DNA of 64,000 bases from Novosphingobium sp. GTDB lineage: Bacteria; Pseudomonadota; Alphaproteobacteria; Sphingomonadales; Sphingomonadaceae. The notes beneath the pieces were generated by a model. The model was not told where the DNA came from, did not search any database, and was given only the letters and a program-made list of their open reading frames with translations. A program made the translations under genes and the position numbers. Each line of letters starts with the position of its first letter. Position 1 is the stretch's first letter. This document shows, piece by piece, positions 56,454-64,000 of this stretch. The stretch is taken from contig SECS01000002.1 of NCBI GenBank assembly GCA_004211435.1, positions 1 to 64,000 on the forward strand, in the 5' to 3' direction.

Positions 56454-56867
56454 ATGGCCCAAGCCAGCCCTTCGGCACGCAAGCGACCGATATCGCCGCA
56501 CCTGATGGACGGTGCCCGCCTTCATTGGCGCTGGGGTCCCGCGATGCTCTCGTCGATCTTGCACCGCGTTTCCGGTGTCGGCGCGACCGTCGGCATCTTC
56601 CTTCTGCTCTGGTGGCTCGGCGCGCTGGTCAGCGGTCCGGCGGCTTATGCCACGTTCCACGGCCTCGCTTCGGCCTGGTACGGCAAGGTCGTGCTGGTCG
56701 GCGTGAGCTGGGCCGTGATCGCGCATACGATCACCGGCATCCGTCACTTCGTGCTCGACATCGGCGCGGGCTACGAGCTGGGGCAGAACAACCTCTGGGC
56801 GACCGTCAGCACGCTGCTTGGCTTCGTCCTCACCGCGGCCTTCTGGGCCGCGCTGCTGCTGCGCTGA
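56454..56867 (+). CDS. sdhC: Succinate dehydrogenase cytochrome b556 subunit SdhC
   Basis: The protein has 137 aa. It has RPISPHLxxxRxxWRWGPAMLSSILHRVSG near the N-terminus, three membrane helices (about 43-62, 78-97, 115-135) and the haem motif AHTITGIRHFVLDIG with His92 as likely axial ligand. It anchors complex II in the inner membrane and forms part of the quinone site. sdhD follows after 15 bp and sdhA after that, so sdhCDA is one operon. It is divergent from prmA. Confidence 0.95.
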   Translation: MAQASPSARKRPISPHLMDGARLHWRWGPAMLSSILHRVSGVGATVGIFLLLWWLGALVSGPAAYATFHGLASAWYGKVVLVGVSWAVIAHTITGIRHFVLDIGAGYELGQNNLWATVSTLLGFVLTAAFWAALLLR

Positions 56868-56882
56868 GATAGGAAGAAACAC

Positions 56883-57266
56883 ATGGGCAACGGAACTTCG
56901 ATCGGACGCGTTCGCGGCCTCGGTTCGGCGCACAACGGCGCGCATCACTGGCTGATCATTCGCTACACCGCCATCGGCAGCCTGCTGCTGACCGTGTGGT
57001 TCGGCGTCTCGCTCTTCCTCCTGCCGAACTTCAGCTACGAGGCGGTCCGCGAATGGATCGTCCGGCCGATCCCGGCGACCGCGCTGGCGCTGTTCGTGCT
57101 GATCAACATCTGGCACGCGCGCCTCGGCGTGCAGGTCGTCCTCGAGGACTACGTCCATGAAGACGCCAACAAGTTCGCGAGTATCGTCGCGCTGAACCTC
57201 ATCACTTTCGCAGCCGCGGCCTTCGGCCTGTTCTGCGTCGTCCGCCTCGCGCTGGGAGCTGCCTAA
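56883..57266 (+). CDS. sdhD: Succinate dehydrogenase membrane anchor SdhD
   Basis: The protein has 127 aa. [20 protein letters not shown] is followed by three membrane helices and the conserved [18 protein letters not shown] with the His and Asp-Tyr used at the haem/quinone site. It pairs with SdhC. Only 1 bp separates its stop from the sdhA start, implying translational coupling. Size is normal for alphaproteobacteria. Confidence 0.95.
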   Translation: MGNGTSIGRVRGLGSAHNGAHHWLIIRYTAIGSLLLTVWFGVSLFLLPNFSYEAVREWIVRPIPATALALFVLINIWHARLGVQVVLEDYVHEDANKFASIVALNLITFAAAAFGLFCVVRLALGAA

Positions 57267-57267
57267 G

Positions 57268-59088
57268 ATGGCCACTGCTGCTTCGGGTCAGCCCGCATAC
57301 AAGATCATCGATCACACCTATGACACCGTCGTCGTCGGCGCCGGCGGCTCGGGCCTGCGCGCCACGATGGGCAGCGCCGAGGCCGGTCTCAAGACGGCCT
57401 GCATCACCAAGGTGTTCCCGACGCGCTCGCACACCGTCGCGGCGCAGGGCGGCATCGCCGCTTCGCTGAAGAACAACAGCCCGGACCATTGGACCTGGCA
57501 CATGTTCGACACGGTCAAGGGTTCCGACTGGCTCGGCGACCAGGACGCGATCGAATACATGGTCCGCGAAGCGCCCGCCGCGGTCTACGAGCTCGAGCAC
57601 GCCGGCGTGCCGTTCAGCCGCAACGCCGACGGCACGATCTACCAGCGCCCGTTCGGCGGTCACATGCAGAACATGGGCGAAGGCCCGCCGGTCCAGCGCA
57701 CCTGCGCCGCGGCCGACCGTACCGGTCACGCGATGCTGCACGCGCTCTACCAGCAGTCGCTGAAGTACGACGCGGACTTCTTCATCGAATACTTCGCCAT
57801 TGATCTCATCATGGACAACGGCAAGTGCGTCGGCGTGATCGCGCTGTGCATGGACGACGGCACGATCCACCGCTTCCGCGCCAAGGCCGTGGTCCTGGCG
57901 ACCGGCGGCTACGGCCGCTGCTACTTCACCGCCACGTCTGCCCACACCTGCACGGGTGACGGCGGCGGCATGGTGCTGCGCGCGGGCCTGCCGCTGCAGG
58001 ACATGGAATTCGTCCAGTTCCACCCGACCGGCATCTACGGTGCGGGCGTGCTTATCACCGAGGGCGCGCGCGGCGAGGGCGGTTACCTGACCAACTCGAC
58101 CGGCGAACGCTTCATGGAGCGCTATGCCCCGTCGGCCAAGGACCTCGCCTCGCGCGACGTCGTCAGCCGTTCGATGGCGATGGAAATCCGCGAGGGCCGC
58201 GGCGTCGGCCCCAACGGTGAATACATCTATCTGCACCTCGATCACATCGCGCCCGAAGTGCTGGCCGAGCGCCTGCCGGGCATTACCGAGAGCGGCAAGA
58301 TCTTCGCGGGCGTCGACCTGACGCGCCAGCCGCTGCCGGTGGTTCCGACCGTCCACTACAACATGGGCGGCATCCCCTGTAACTATCACGGCGAGGTCGT
58401 GACTCTGGGCAAGGATGGCCCGGACACGGTCGTCCCCGGGCTGTTCGCGGTGGGCGAAGCCGCCTGCGTCTCGGTCCATGGCGCCAACCGCCTGGGCTCG
58501 AACTCGCTGATCGATCTCGTGGTCTTCGGCCGCGCCACCGGCCACCGCCTCAAGCAGCTGGTCGATCCGTCCGCGGCCTGGCCCGAGCTGCCCAAGGATT
58601 CGGCCGACCTCGCGCTCACGCGCCTCGACCACTTCCGCAACGCCAAGGGCGGTTCGCCGACGGCGCAGGTGCGCATGGAAATGCAGCGTACGATGACCGC
58701 ACACGCGGCCGTGTTCCGCACCGACGAGCTGATGGTCGAAGGCAAGGCGAAGCTCGCCAAGACCTACGAGCGGATGAACGACCTGCACGTCTCGGACAAG
58801 GGCCTGATCTGGAACTCGGATCTGGTCGAGACGATGGAACTCGACAACCTGATCAGCCAGGCGAGCGTCACGCTCCACGGCGCGCAGAACCGCAAGGAAA
58901 GCCGCGGCGCTCACGCGCACGAGGATTTCCCCGATCGCAACGACAGCGAGTGGATGAAGCACACCGTCGCCTGGTTCGACGGCTGGGGCGGCAAGGGCGG
59001 CGGCGTCAAGATCGACTACCGCCCGGTCCACGAATACACGCTGACCGACGACATCGAGTACATCAAGCCCAAGAAGCGCGTATACTGA
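57268..59088 (+). CDS. sdhA: Succinate dehydrogenase flavoprotein subunit SdhA
   Basis: The protein has 606 aa. The dinucleotide fold [14 protein letters not shown] (21-34) and [10 protein letters not shown] with His55 for covalent FAD are present. The active-site region reads [22 protein letters not shown], then [19 protein letters not shown], and the C-terminal [21 protein letters not shown] is typical. It oxidises succinate to fumarate in the TCA cycle and respiratory chain. A strong terminator follows at 59119. The iron-sulfur subunit gene sdhB, usually next, is not here or elsewhere in this window. Confidence 0.97.
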   Translation: MATAASGQPAYKIIDHTYDTVVVGAGGSGLRATMGSAEAGLKTACITKVFPTRSHTVAAQGGIAASLKNNSPDHWTWHMFDTVKGSDWLGDQDAIEYMVREAPAAVYELEHAGVPFSRNADGTIYQRPFGGHMQNMGEGPPVQRTCAAADRTGHAMLHALYQQSLKYDADFFIEYFAIDLIMDNGKCVGVIALCMDDGTIHRFRAKAVVLATGGYGRCYFTATSAHTCTGDGGGMVLRAGLPLQDMEFVQFHPTGIYGAGVLITEGARGEGGYLTNSTGERFMERYAPSAKDLASRDVVSRSMAMEIREGRGVGPNGEYIYLHLDHIAPEVLAERLPGITESGKIFAGVDLTRQPLPVVPTVHYNMGGIPCNYHGEVVTLGKDGPDTVVPGLFAVGEAACVSVHGANRLGSNSLIDLVVFGRATGHRLKQLVDPSAAWPELPKDSADLALTRLDHFRNAKGGSPTAQVRMEMQRTMTAHAAVFRTDELMVEGKAKLAKTYERMNDLHVSDKGLIWNSDLVETMELDNLISQASVTLHGAQNRKESRGAHAHEDFPDRNDSEWMKHTVAWFDGWGGKGGGVKIDYRPVHEYTLTDDIEYIKPKKRVY

Positions 59089-59118
59089 GCCATCGCGCTT
59101 CGTTGAGAACACTAGCAA

Positions 59119-59144
59119 GGCCGGGGCGGATGCTCCGGCCTTTT
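59119..59144 (+). terminator. Terminator of the sdhCDA operon
   Basis: GGCCGGGGC and GCTCCGGCC pair around GGAT (one G-U), followed by TTTT, 30 bp after the sdhA stop. Confidence 0.85.
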
Positions 59145-59146
59145 GC

Positions 59147-60292
59147 ATGGAGCGTTGGACGATCGTGCGACTGACCCAATTCGACACCGCCGCCTTCCTG
59201 CGCGACACCTGGCAGCAGCGGCCGCTGCTGATCCGCAATCCCTGGGCGCTATGGCAGAACCCGCTCGAGCCCGACGAACTGGCCGGTCTCGCCTGCGAGG
59301 ATACGGTGGAATCGCGGCTGGTGGCGACCGGCAAGGCGGGCTGGAAGGCCGAGGGCGGGCCGTTCGAGCCGGCGCACTTCGGCAAGCTCGGCAAGAAGCC
59401 GTGGACCTTGCTGGTCCAGGCGGTCGATCACCACGTTCCCGACGTTGCCGCGCTGATCGAGGCGTTCCGCTTCGTGCCCAACTGGCGGATAGACGACGTG
59501 ATGGTGTCCTACGCCAGCGACCGCGGCGGCGTGGGGCCGCATTTCGATCAGTACGACGTGTTCCTGATCCAGGGTCTGGGCCGGCGGCGCTGGCAGATCG
59601 GCGGCACCTGCGACCACACCACGCCGCTTCTCCCGCATGACGACCTGCGCCTGCTCGCGGATTTCGAGCCGGTCGAGGAATGGGTGCTCGAGCCCGGCGA
59701 CATCCTTTATGTCCCGCCCGGCGTGGCGCACAACGGCGTGGCGCTCGGCGACGATTGCATGACCTATTCGATCGGCTTCCGCGCGCCGTCGCGCGGCGAA
59801 CTGATCGCCCACTGGTGCGATCATGTGCTGGGCGGCTTGCAGGATGGCGACCGTTATGGCGACCACGGACTGGCGGCGCAGGACAATCCCGGCGAGGTCA
59901 CCGCCGATGCCATTGCCCGGCTGCAGGCGATGATCGCCGAGAAGATGCTCGATCACGACAGCTTTGCGCGCTGGTTCGGCGAATATACCACCGCGCCGAA
60001 ATACCCCGACATGGACTGGCGGCCCGAACAGCCGTTCGATCGCGCGGATCTGTGCGCCGGCGTGGCGCTGTCGCGCAATCCGGCCAGCCGGTTTTCCTAC
60101 GTGGCGCAAGGGGCGGGCGTGCTGCTGTTCGTCGATGGTCGCACCTGGGAGTGCGGCGCGGACGTGGCCGGGCTGGCAAGGCAGCTGTGCGCCGTGGCCC
60201 GCGTCGTGCTGGTGGAAGATCCGTCCGAAGCGGCAATCGCGCTGCTCGCCGACCTGATCGAGGCCGGCTGTCTTGCGATCGACGAGGACTGA
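59147..60292 (+). CDS. roxA: JmjC/cupin ribosomal oxygenase, RoxA (YcfD) type
   Basis: Up to 381 aa. The iron site is H132-x-D134 in GPHFDQYDVFLIQGLGRRRW and H195 in VPPGVAHNGV. The long C-terminal winged-helix/dimer part (DHVLGGLQDGDRYGD onwards) and the N-terminal FLRDTWQQRPLLIRNPW are as in the bacterial L16 arginine 3-hydroxylase. It is a 2-oxoglutarate-dependent oxygenase that hydroxylates an arginine in ribosomal protein L16. ATG 59147 falls 2 bases after the terminator T-run and has no Shine-Dalgarno; GTG 59165 (MRLTQFD) may be the true start. It is probably transcribed by readthrough or from a promoter inside the sdhA end. Confidence 0.85.
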   Translation: MERWTIVRLTQFDTAAFLRDTWQQRPLLIRNPWALWQNPLEPDELAGLACEDTVESRLVATGKAGWKAEGGPFEPAHFGKLGKKPWTLLVQAVDHHVPDVAALIEAFRFVPNWRIDDVMVSYASDRGGVGPHFDQYDVFLIQGLGRRRWQIGGTCDHTTPLLPHDDLRLLADFEPVEEWVLEPGDILYVPPGVAHNGVALGDDCMTYSIGFRAPSRGELIAHWCDHVLGGLQDGDRYGDHGLAAQDNPGEVTADAIARLQAMIAEKMLDHDSFARWFGEYTTAPKYPDMDWRPEQPFDRADLCAGVALSRNPASRFSYVAQGAGVLLFVDGRTWECGADVAGLARQLCAVARVVLVEDPSEAAIALLADLIEAGCLAIDED

Positions 60293-60378
60293 GGCCTTGC
60301 GCGCACAAACCTTGGCTTGCAGTAAAGGTACTTATGGGTACGATTGAATCGAAAATATAAGATGCCCCGGAGAGAGCG

Positions 60379-62478
60379 ATGCACCCGAAATATCCGAATG
60401 TGTTCTCGCCGATCCGGCTCGGTCCCGTCGAAATCCCTACGCGCTATTTCTTCGCGCCGCATGGCTCGGCGCTGAGCGCCGGCTCGAAGCCGCTCGACGA
60501 TCTCGTCGCCTATAGTGCCGAGCGGGTGCGCGGCGGGGGCTGTGGGCTGGTCGTGGTGGCACTGGCGATCCACGAGCGCGGGCGCACGCGCCAGCCGTCG
60601 CCGCACCCGCCCGAGAACGTCGCGGCCTTCCGCGTCATGGCCGATGCGATCCATGCGGCCGGCGGCAAGATATTTGGCGAGACGCTCTACCACTGGATCG
60701 GCGCGGGGCAGTGGCAGGCGCTGAGCCCGCCGGCGCCGTCGCTGGCGCCCTCGGTGCGGCAGTTCGGGCTCAACGGCCGCGCCGCCTCGACCCGCGCGAT
60801 GACCAAGGCCGAGATTGCCGGCATGCTCGGCGCGATCCGCCAGACGGCCCGGCACATGGCCGAAGCCGGATTCGACGGCATCATGCTCCACGCGAGTCAC
60901 GCCGCGCTCGTCGAGCAGTTCCTCTCGCCCTATTTCAACCAGCGCACCGACGAATACGGTGGCAGCCTAGAGAACCGCATGCGCTTCGTCGCCGAGGCGC
61001 TGCAGGCGGCGCGCGACGGGGCCGGCGAGGTGGAAGGCGCGGAATTCGCCGTGGGCATGCGCTTCAACTGCGACGAGCAGATCGAGGGCGGCTATGGCAC
61101 GGACACCGCCTTCGAAGTCGTGCAGCGGCTCTGCGAACGCGGCCTGCTCGACTACATCGATCTCGATGTCGGGCTCGAGCCGCAGCAGTTCCATCACGGC
61201 ATGCCGACAGGCTTCGAGCGCAAGCAGTATTACCGGCCTTTCGTCGAGCAGGTGCGCAAGGCCGCGGGCGCGGTGCCCGTGCTGTCGGTGCTCGGCAACC
61301 TCACCGACATGGCCGATGCCGAGGCGGCGCTCGCGGCAGGGGTCTGCGACGTGATCGGCTCGGCGCGCCAGCTGATTGCCGAACCGCGCTTCGTCCAGAA
61401 TGCGCGCGACGGGGTCGAACATCTGAGCCGCACCTGCATTGCCTGCAACTGGTGCACAGCAGCGGGCGGGGACGGCGCGCAGGGCTGCGCGATCAATCCG
61501 GCCAGTTACCGCGACCGGGTGTGGGGTGAGGAGAGCTTCAAGTCCGCGCCGCATCGACGCAAGGTCGTGGTGGTCGGCGGCGGGCCCGGCGGGCTCGAAA
61601 CCGCGCGCGTCGCTGCGCGGCGCGGTCACGCGGTCACCCTGATCGAGAAGAATGACCATCTCGGCGGAGCGCTGGCGCTTTGGGCCGCGCTGCCAGGACG
61701 TGAGCACTATCGCCCGGCGATCGACTGGTGGGAACGCGAGATGGCACGGCTCGGGGTCGAGGTTCGGCTCGGTATCGCGGCCGATGCCGACAGCGTTCTC
61801 GCCGAAGCGCCGGACGCGGTGATCGTCGCCACCGGCGCGCGCTACAGCCCCGGCGGGCGCAGCATCACCTTCGATGCCGACATTCCGGGATGGGACCTGC
61901 CTTTCGTCCACCGACCCGAGGCTCTGCTGGCGTGCGGCGTGCGGCTCACGGGCAAGGTCTTCGTGATCGATGCCGAGGGCTATCACACGGGCACGGGGCT
62001 CGCCGAGATCCTCGCGAGCGACGGCGCCGAGGTGCAATTCGTCACCGCCACCTATTCTCCGGTCTCGGGCCGCAACACCGACAATTGGGAGGAACGCTAC
62101 CTCGTCGCCCGGATGAAGCGCGCCGGTGTGCGCCTGCGCCCGAGCACCTGGATCCGCCGGATCGAGCCGGGCGCGGTCGTGCTCTACGACGTCCACACCG
62201 GCGAGGAGAGCCGCGAGGCCGCCGACGCCGTGGTGCTCTCGACCGCGCGCGAGCCGATCGATCACATCGCCCGCGCGCTCGAAGGCCGCGTGCCGCAGCT
62301 CTTCACGATCGGCGATGCGCTGGCGGCGCGGATGCTCGCGGCGGCGCCCTACGAAGGCCAGAAGTTCGCGCGCCTGATCGGCGAGCCCGGCGCGCCGGCT
62401 ACCGTGAGCGAAGCCTGGTTCGCACCCGACGATCCGGCGACCGCGATGTTGCCGGCAGACGTGCCGCGGCGGCATTGA
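60379..62478 (+). CDS. Fe-S flavoenzyme of the OYE / trimethylamine dehydrogenase family
   Basis: 699 aa from ATG 60379 (CCGGAGAGAGCG upstream). The N-terminal TIM barrel binds FMN (FSPIRLGPVEIPTRYFFAPH, then HASHAALVEQFLSPYFNQRT and YGGSLENRMRF). A 4Fe-4S site follows, TCIACNWC...GC, with CX2CX2CX10C spacing, as in trimethylamine and histamine dehydrogenases rather than the CX2CX3C of dienoyl-CoA reductase. The C-terminal half has KVVVVGGGPGGLETARVAA (dinucleotide fold). It would oxidise an amine or reduce an enone/enoyl compound. It has no co-directional partners except creD 65 bp on. Confidence 0.9.
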   Translation: MHPKYPNVFSPIRLGPVEIPTRYFFAPHGSALSAGSKPLDDLVAYSAERVRGGGCGLVVVALAIHERGRTRQPSPHPPENVAAFRVMADAIHAAGGKIFGETLYHWIGAGQWQALSPPAPSLAPSVRQFGLNGRAASTRAMTKAEIAGMLGAIRQTARHMAEAGFDGIMLHASHAALVEQFLSPYFNQRTDEYGGSLENRMRFVAEALQAARDGAGEVEGAEFAVGMRFNCDEQIEGGYGTDTAFEVVQRLCERGLLDYIDLDVGLEPQQFHHGMPTGFERKQYYRPFVEQVRKAAGAVPVLSVLGNLTDMADAEAALAAGVCDVIGSARQLIAEPRFVQNARDGVEHLSRTCIACNWCTAAGGDGAQGCAINPASYRDRVWGEESFKSAPHRRKVVVVGGGPGGLETARVAARRGHAVTLIEKNDHLGGALALWAALPGREHYRPAIDWWEREMARLGVEVRLGIAADADSVLAEAPDAVIVATGARYSPGGRSITFDADIPGWDLPFVHRPEALLACGVRLTGKVFVIDAEGYHTGTGLAEILASDGAEVQFVTATYSPVSGRNTDNWEERYLVARMKRAGVRLRPSTWIRRIEPGAVVLYDVHTGEESREAADAVVLSTAREPIDHIARALEGRVPQLFTIGDALAARMLAAAPYEGQKFARLIGEPGAPATVSEAWFAPDDPATAMLPADVPRRH

Positions 62479-62543
62479 CCTTCGTTCAGCGGTGAGCAAG
62501 TCTCGGTAGGCGAGGTTGATCGAACATCGCGGGAAGGGCATTC

Positions 62544-63968
62544 ATGACCGAACCAGTGCGTAAGGAACGCTCGCCGGGGATCAAGCTGCTGCTTGCGAGC
62601 CTGATCGGGCTCGCGCTCGTGATCCCGCTGATGATGGTCTATGCGCTGGTCTGGGATCGGCAGAGTCAGTCGGAAACCGCGCAGACCGCAATCAACGCCG
62701 GCTGGGGCGGGCCGCAGGTGCTTGCAGGCCCCGTGATTGTCGTGCCTTTCCGCACGACCGAGACGCAGAACGAGACCGGCAGCGACGGCAAGACCACGAC
62801 GCGCACGGTCGAGGTCGAGAAATTGCTCTACGTCTCGCCCATCCAGAACGACGTGACCACGGCGATCAAGCCCGAGGAGCGGCGCAAGTCGATCTATCGC
62901 TCGGTGCTCTACGAAGCTCAGGTCAAGGGCAAGGCCAGCTTCGCGCTGCCCGCCGATCTGCCGCGCTTCGGGGTGACGGCGGACAAGCTGATCTGGGACC
63001 GGGCCGAACTGCGCCTCGGCGCCTCCGATGCTCGCGGACTCACCACCGGCGGGACGCTCACGGCAAACGGTCAAGCGCTGGCTGTGCAGCCGGGCAAGGG
63101 TCCGGGCGCAACCGGGGGGCAGGGCTTTTTCGCTTTCGTGCCTTGGACGGGCGAGGGCACGCTGGCGGTCGACTATGCCTTCGGCCTGCGTGGCAGCCGC
63201 TCGCTGAGCCTCGTCCCGCGCGGCGGTCAGACCAAGTGGGACGTGACGTCGCCTTGGGCCAGCCCGAGCTTCGGCGGTGCCTTCCTGCCTGAAAAGCCCC
63301 AGATCTCGGACAAGGGATTCAAGGCCAGCTATACGATCGACAAGCTCGCGCTCGGCCAGGCGCCGGTGGCGACCGACGACCAGGGCCCGCCGGTTATCGA
63401 CACGGGCTCACCCGAGGGCACCGCGAGCCGGATCGCGATGACCTCGGACGGCGTCGGCGCGAGCTCGGGTCAGGCGCTCGCGGTCACGGTCGGACTGATC
63501 GAGCCGGTGAACCTCTATTCGAAGGTCGATCGTTCGGTGAAATACGGCTTCCTGTTCATCGGCTTCACCTTCCTCGCTTTCCTGCTGTTCGACGTCGTCG
63601 GCGGCGCGCGCGTCGCGGCGGCCGAATACCTGCTGACCGGCGCGGGGCTCGTGCTGTTCTTCGTGATGCTGCTCGCCTTCGCCGAGGTGATCGGCTTCAC
63701 CGCGGCCTATCTGCTGGCTTCGGCCGCGATCATCGGGCTGCTGACGGCTTACAGCGCGGCCGTGCTCAAGTCCTGGCAGCGCGCACGCTTCATCGGTGCG
63801 CTGCTCGTCGGGCTCTACGCCCTGCTGTTCGTCTTGCTCAACCTCGAGGCCTGGTCGCTGGTGATCGGCTCGGTGCTGCTGTTCGGCGCGCTTGCCGGAG
63901 TGATGTATGCGACGCGCAAGGTCGACTGGAGCGCGGTGGGCCGCGCTCCGGGCTCAGCGCCAGCGTAG
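62544..63968 (+). CDS. creD: Inner-membrane protein CreD
   Basis: The protein has 474 aa. A single N-terminal membrane helix (about 13-38, GIKLLLASLIGLALVIPLMM) is followed by a long periplasmic region (YRSVLYEAQVKGKASFALPAD, PWTGEGTLAVDYAFGLRGS, PVNLYSKVDRSVKYG) and a cluster of helices at the C-terminus (about 335-460). This is the CreD/Cet layout. In enterobacteria creD is under CreBC and affects envelope stress and colicin tolerance; here no creBC genes are present. Its stop overlaps the end of a convergent gene by 15 bp. Confidence 0.92.
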   Translation: MTEPVRKERSPGIKLLLASLIGLALVIPLMMVYALVWDRQSQSETAQTAINAGWGGPQVLAGPVIVVPFRTTETQNETGSDGKTTTRTVEVEKLLYVSPIQNDVTTAIKPEERRKSIYRSVLYEAQVKGKASFALPADLPRFGVTADKLIWDRAELRLGASDARGLTTGGTLTANGQALAVQPGKGPGATGGQGFFAFVPWTGEGTLAVDYAFGLRGSRSLSLVPRGGQTKWDVTSPWASPSFGGAFLPEKPQISDKGFKASYTIDKLALGQAPVATDDQGPPVIDTGSPEGTASRIAMTSDGVGASSGQALAVTVGLIEPVNLYSKVDRSVKYGFLFIGFTFLAFLLFDVVGGARVAAAEYLLTGAGLVLFFVMLLAFAEVIGFTAAYLLASAAIIGLLTAYSAAVLKSWQRARFIGALLVGLYALLFVLLNLEAWSLVIGSVLLFGALAGVMYATRKVDWSAVGRAPGSAPA

Positions 63969-64000
63969 CCGCTCGCGGTTGAGTTCGGCGACATTCTTGA
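63954..64000 (-). CDS. C-terminal end of a convergent gene (partial)
   Basis: On the minus strand a frame enters from the right edge and reads KNVAELNRERLRWR before TGA at 63956-63954. The residue choice looks like a real basic/helical C-terminus, and the small overlap with the creD stop is common for convergent genes. Too little is visible for a family call. Confidence 0.35.
   Translation of the reverse strand, partial: KNVAELNRERLRWR

Overview
The window looks like a chromosomal segment of an alphaproteobacterium, most likely a sphingomonad (Novosphingobium, Sphingobium or Sphingomonas type). The reasons are high GC, three large TonB-dependent receptors, a single bifunctional RelA/SpoT protein, a bamD - rrf2 - recN - ligA block, an sdhCDA cluster, and many SDR, MFS, TauD/TfdA and P450 genes typical of catabolic sphingomonads. 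This placement is inference from gene content; there is no 16S gene.

Layout. 1-2.1 kb: the 3' end of a flagellin gene with two related terminators, then small unknown genes. 2.2-6.4 kb (minus): a tightly overlapping Kai operon, ribbon-helix-helix protein - KaiC - KaiB - KaiB - hybrid histidine kinase, with no KaiA. 6.6-10.9 kb: a Tat-exported DUF885 protein, an NTF2-like protein and two SDRs. 11.0-18.9 kb: a coherent sugar locus made of an exported sulfatase, a TonB receptor, an MFS permease, a LacI regulator and a divergent cytoplasmic trehalase. Its parts would fit uptake and desulfation of a sulfated trehalose. 19.3-22.2 kb: a small membrane protein, tRNA-Ser(GGA) and Rel. 22.5-28.1 kb: a soluble chemoreceptor-tip/Cache protein, an MFS permease, a P450 and a second hybrid kinase. 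28.1-44.7 kb: an accessory catabolic region with two translationally coupled MFS pairs around a TonB receptor, TetR regulators, three tandem TauD/TfdA dioxygenases, an SDR, a molybdopterin oxidoreductase with a clear TetR-type operator, and an APH-like phosphotransferase. 44.7-49.9 kb: housekeeping genes bamD, an Rrf2 regulator, recN and ligA. 49.9-50.4 kb: a 474-bp element with 74-bp terminal inverted repeats around a DUF559 (Vsr-like) endonuclease gene. 50.4-55.2 kb: an HxlR regulator with a divergent SDR, a sterol-desaturase-like hydroxylase and a third TonB receptor. 55.4-64 kb: prmA, sdhC-sdhD-sdhA without sdhB, a RoxA-type ribosomal oxygenase, a trimethylamine-dehydrogenase-like Fe-S flavoenzyme and creD.

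The most unusual object is the DUF559 element. Its coding region starts inside one terminal repeat and stops inside the loop of a hairpin in the other, and the two hairpins differ by compensatory base-pair changes. The Kai operon and the sulfatase/trehalase locus are the next most interesting. All functional statements come from reading motifs and context by eye; no database search or structure prediction was run.
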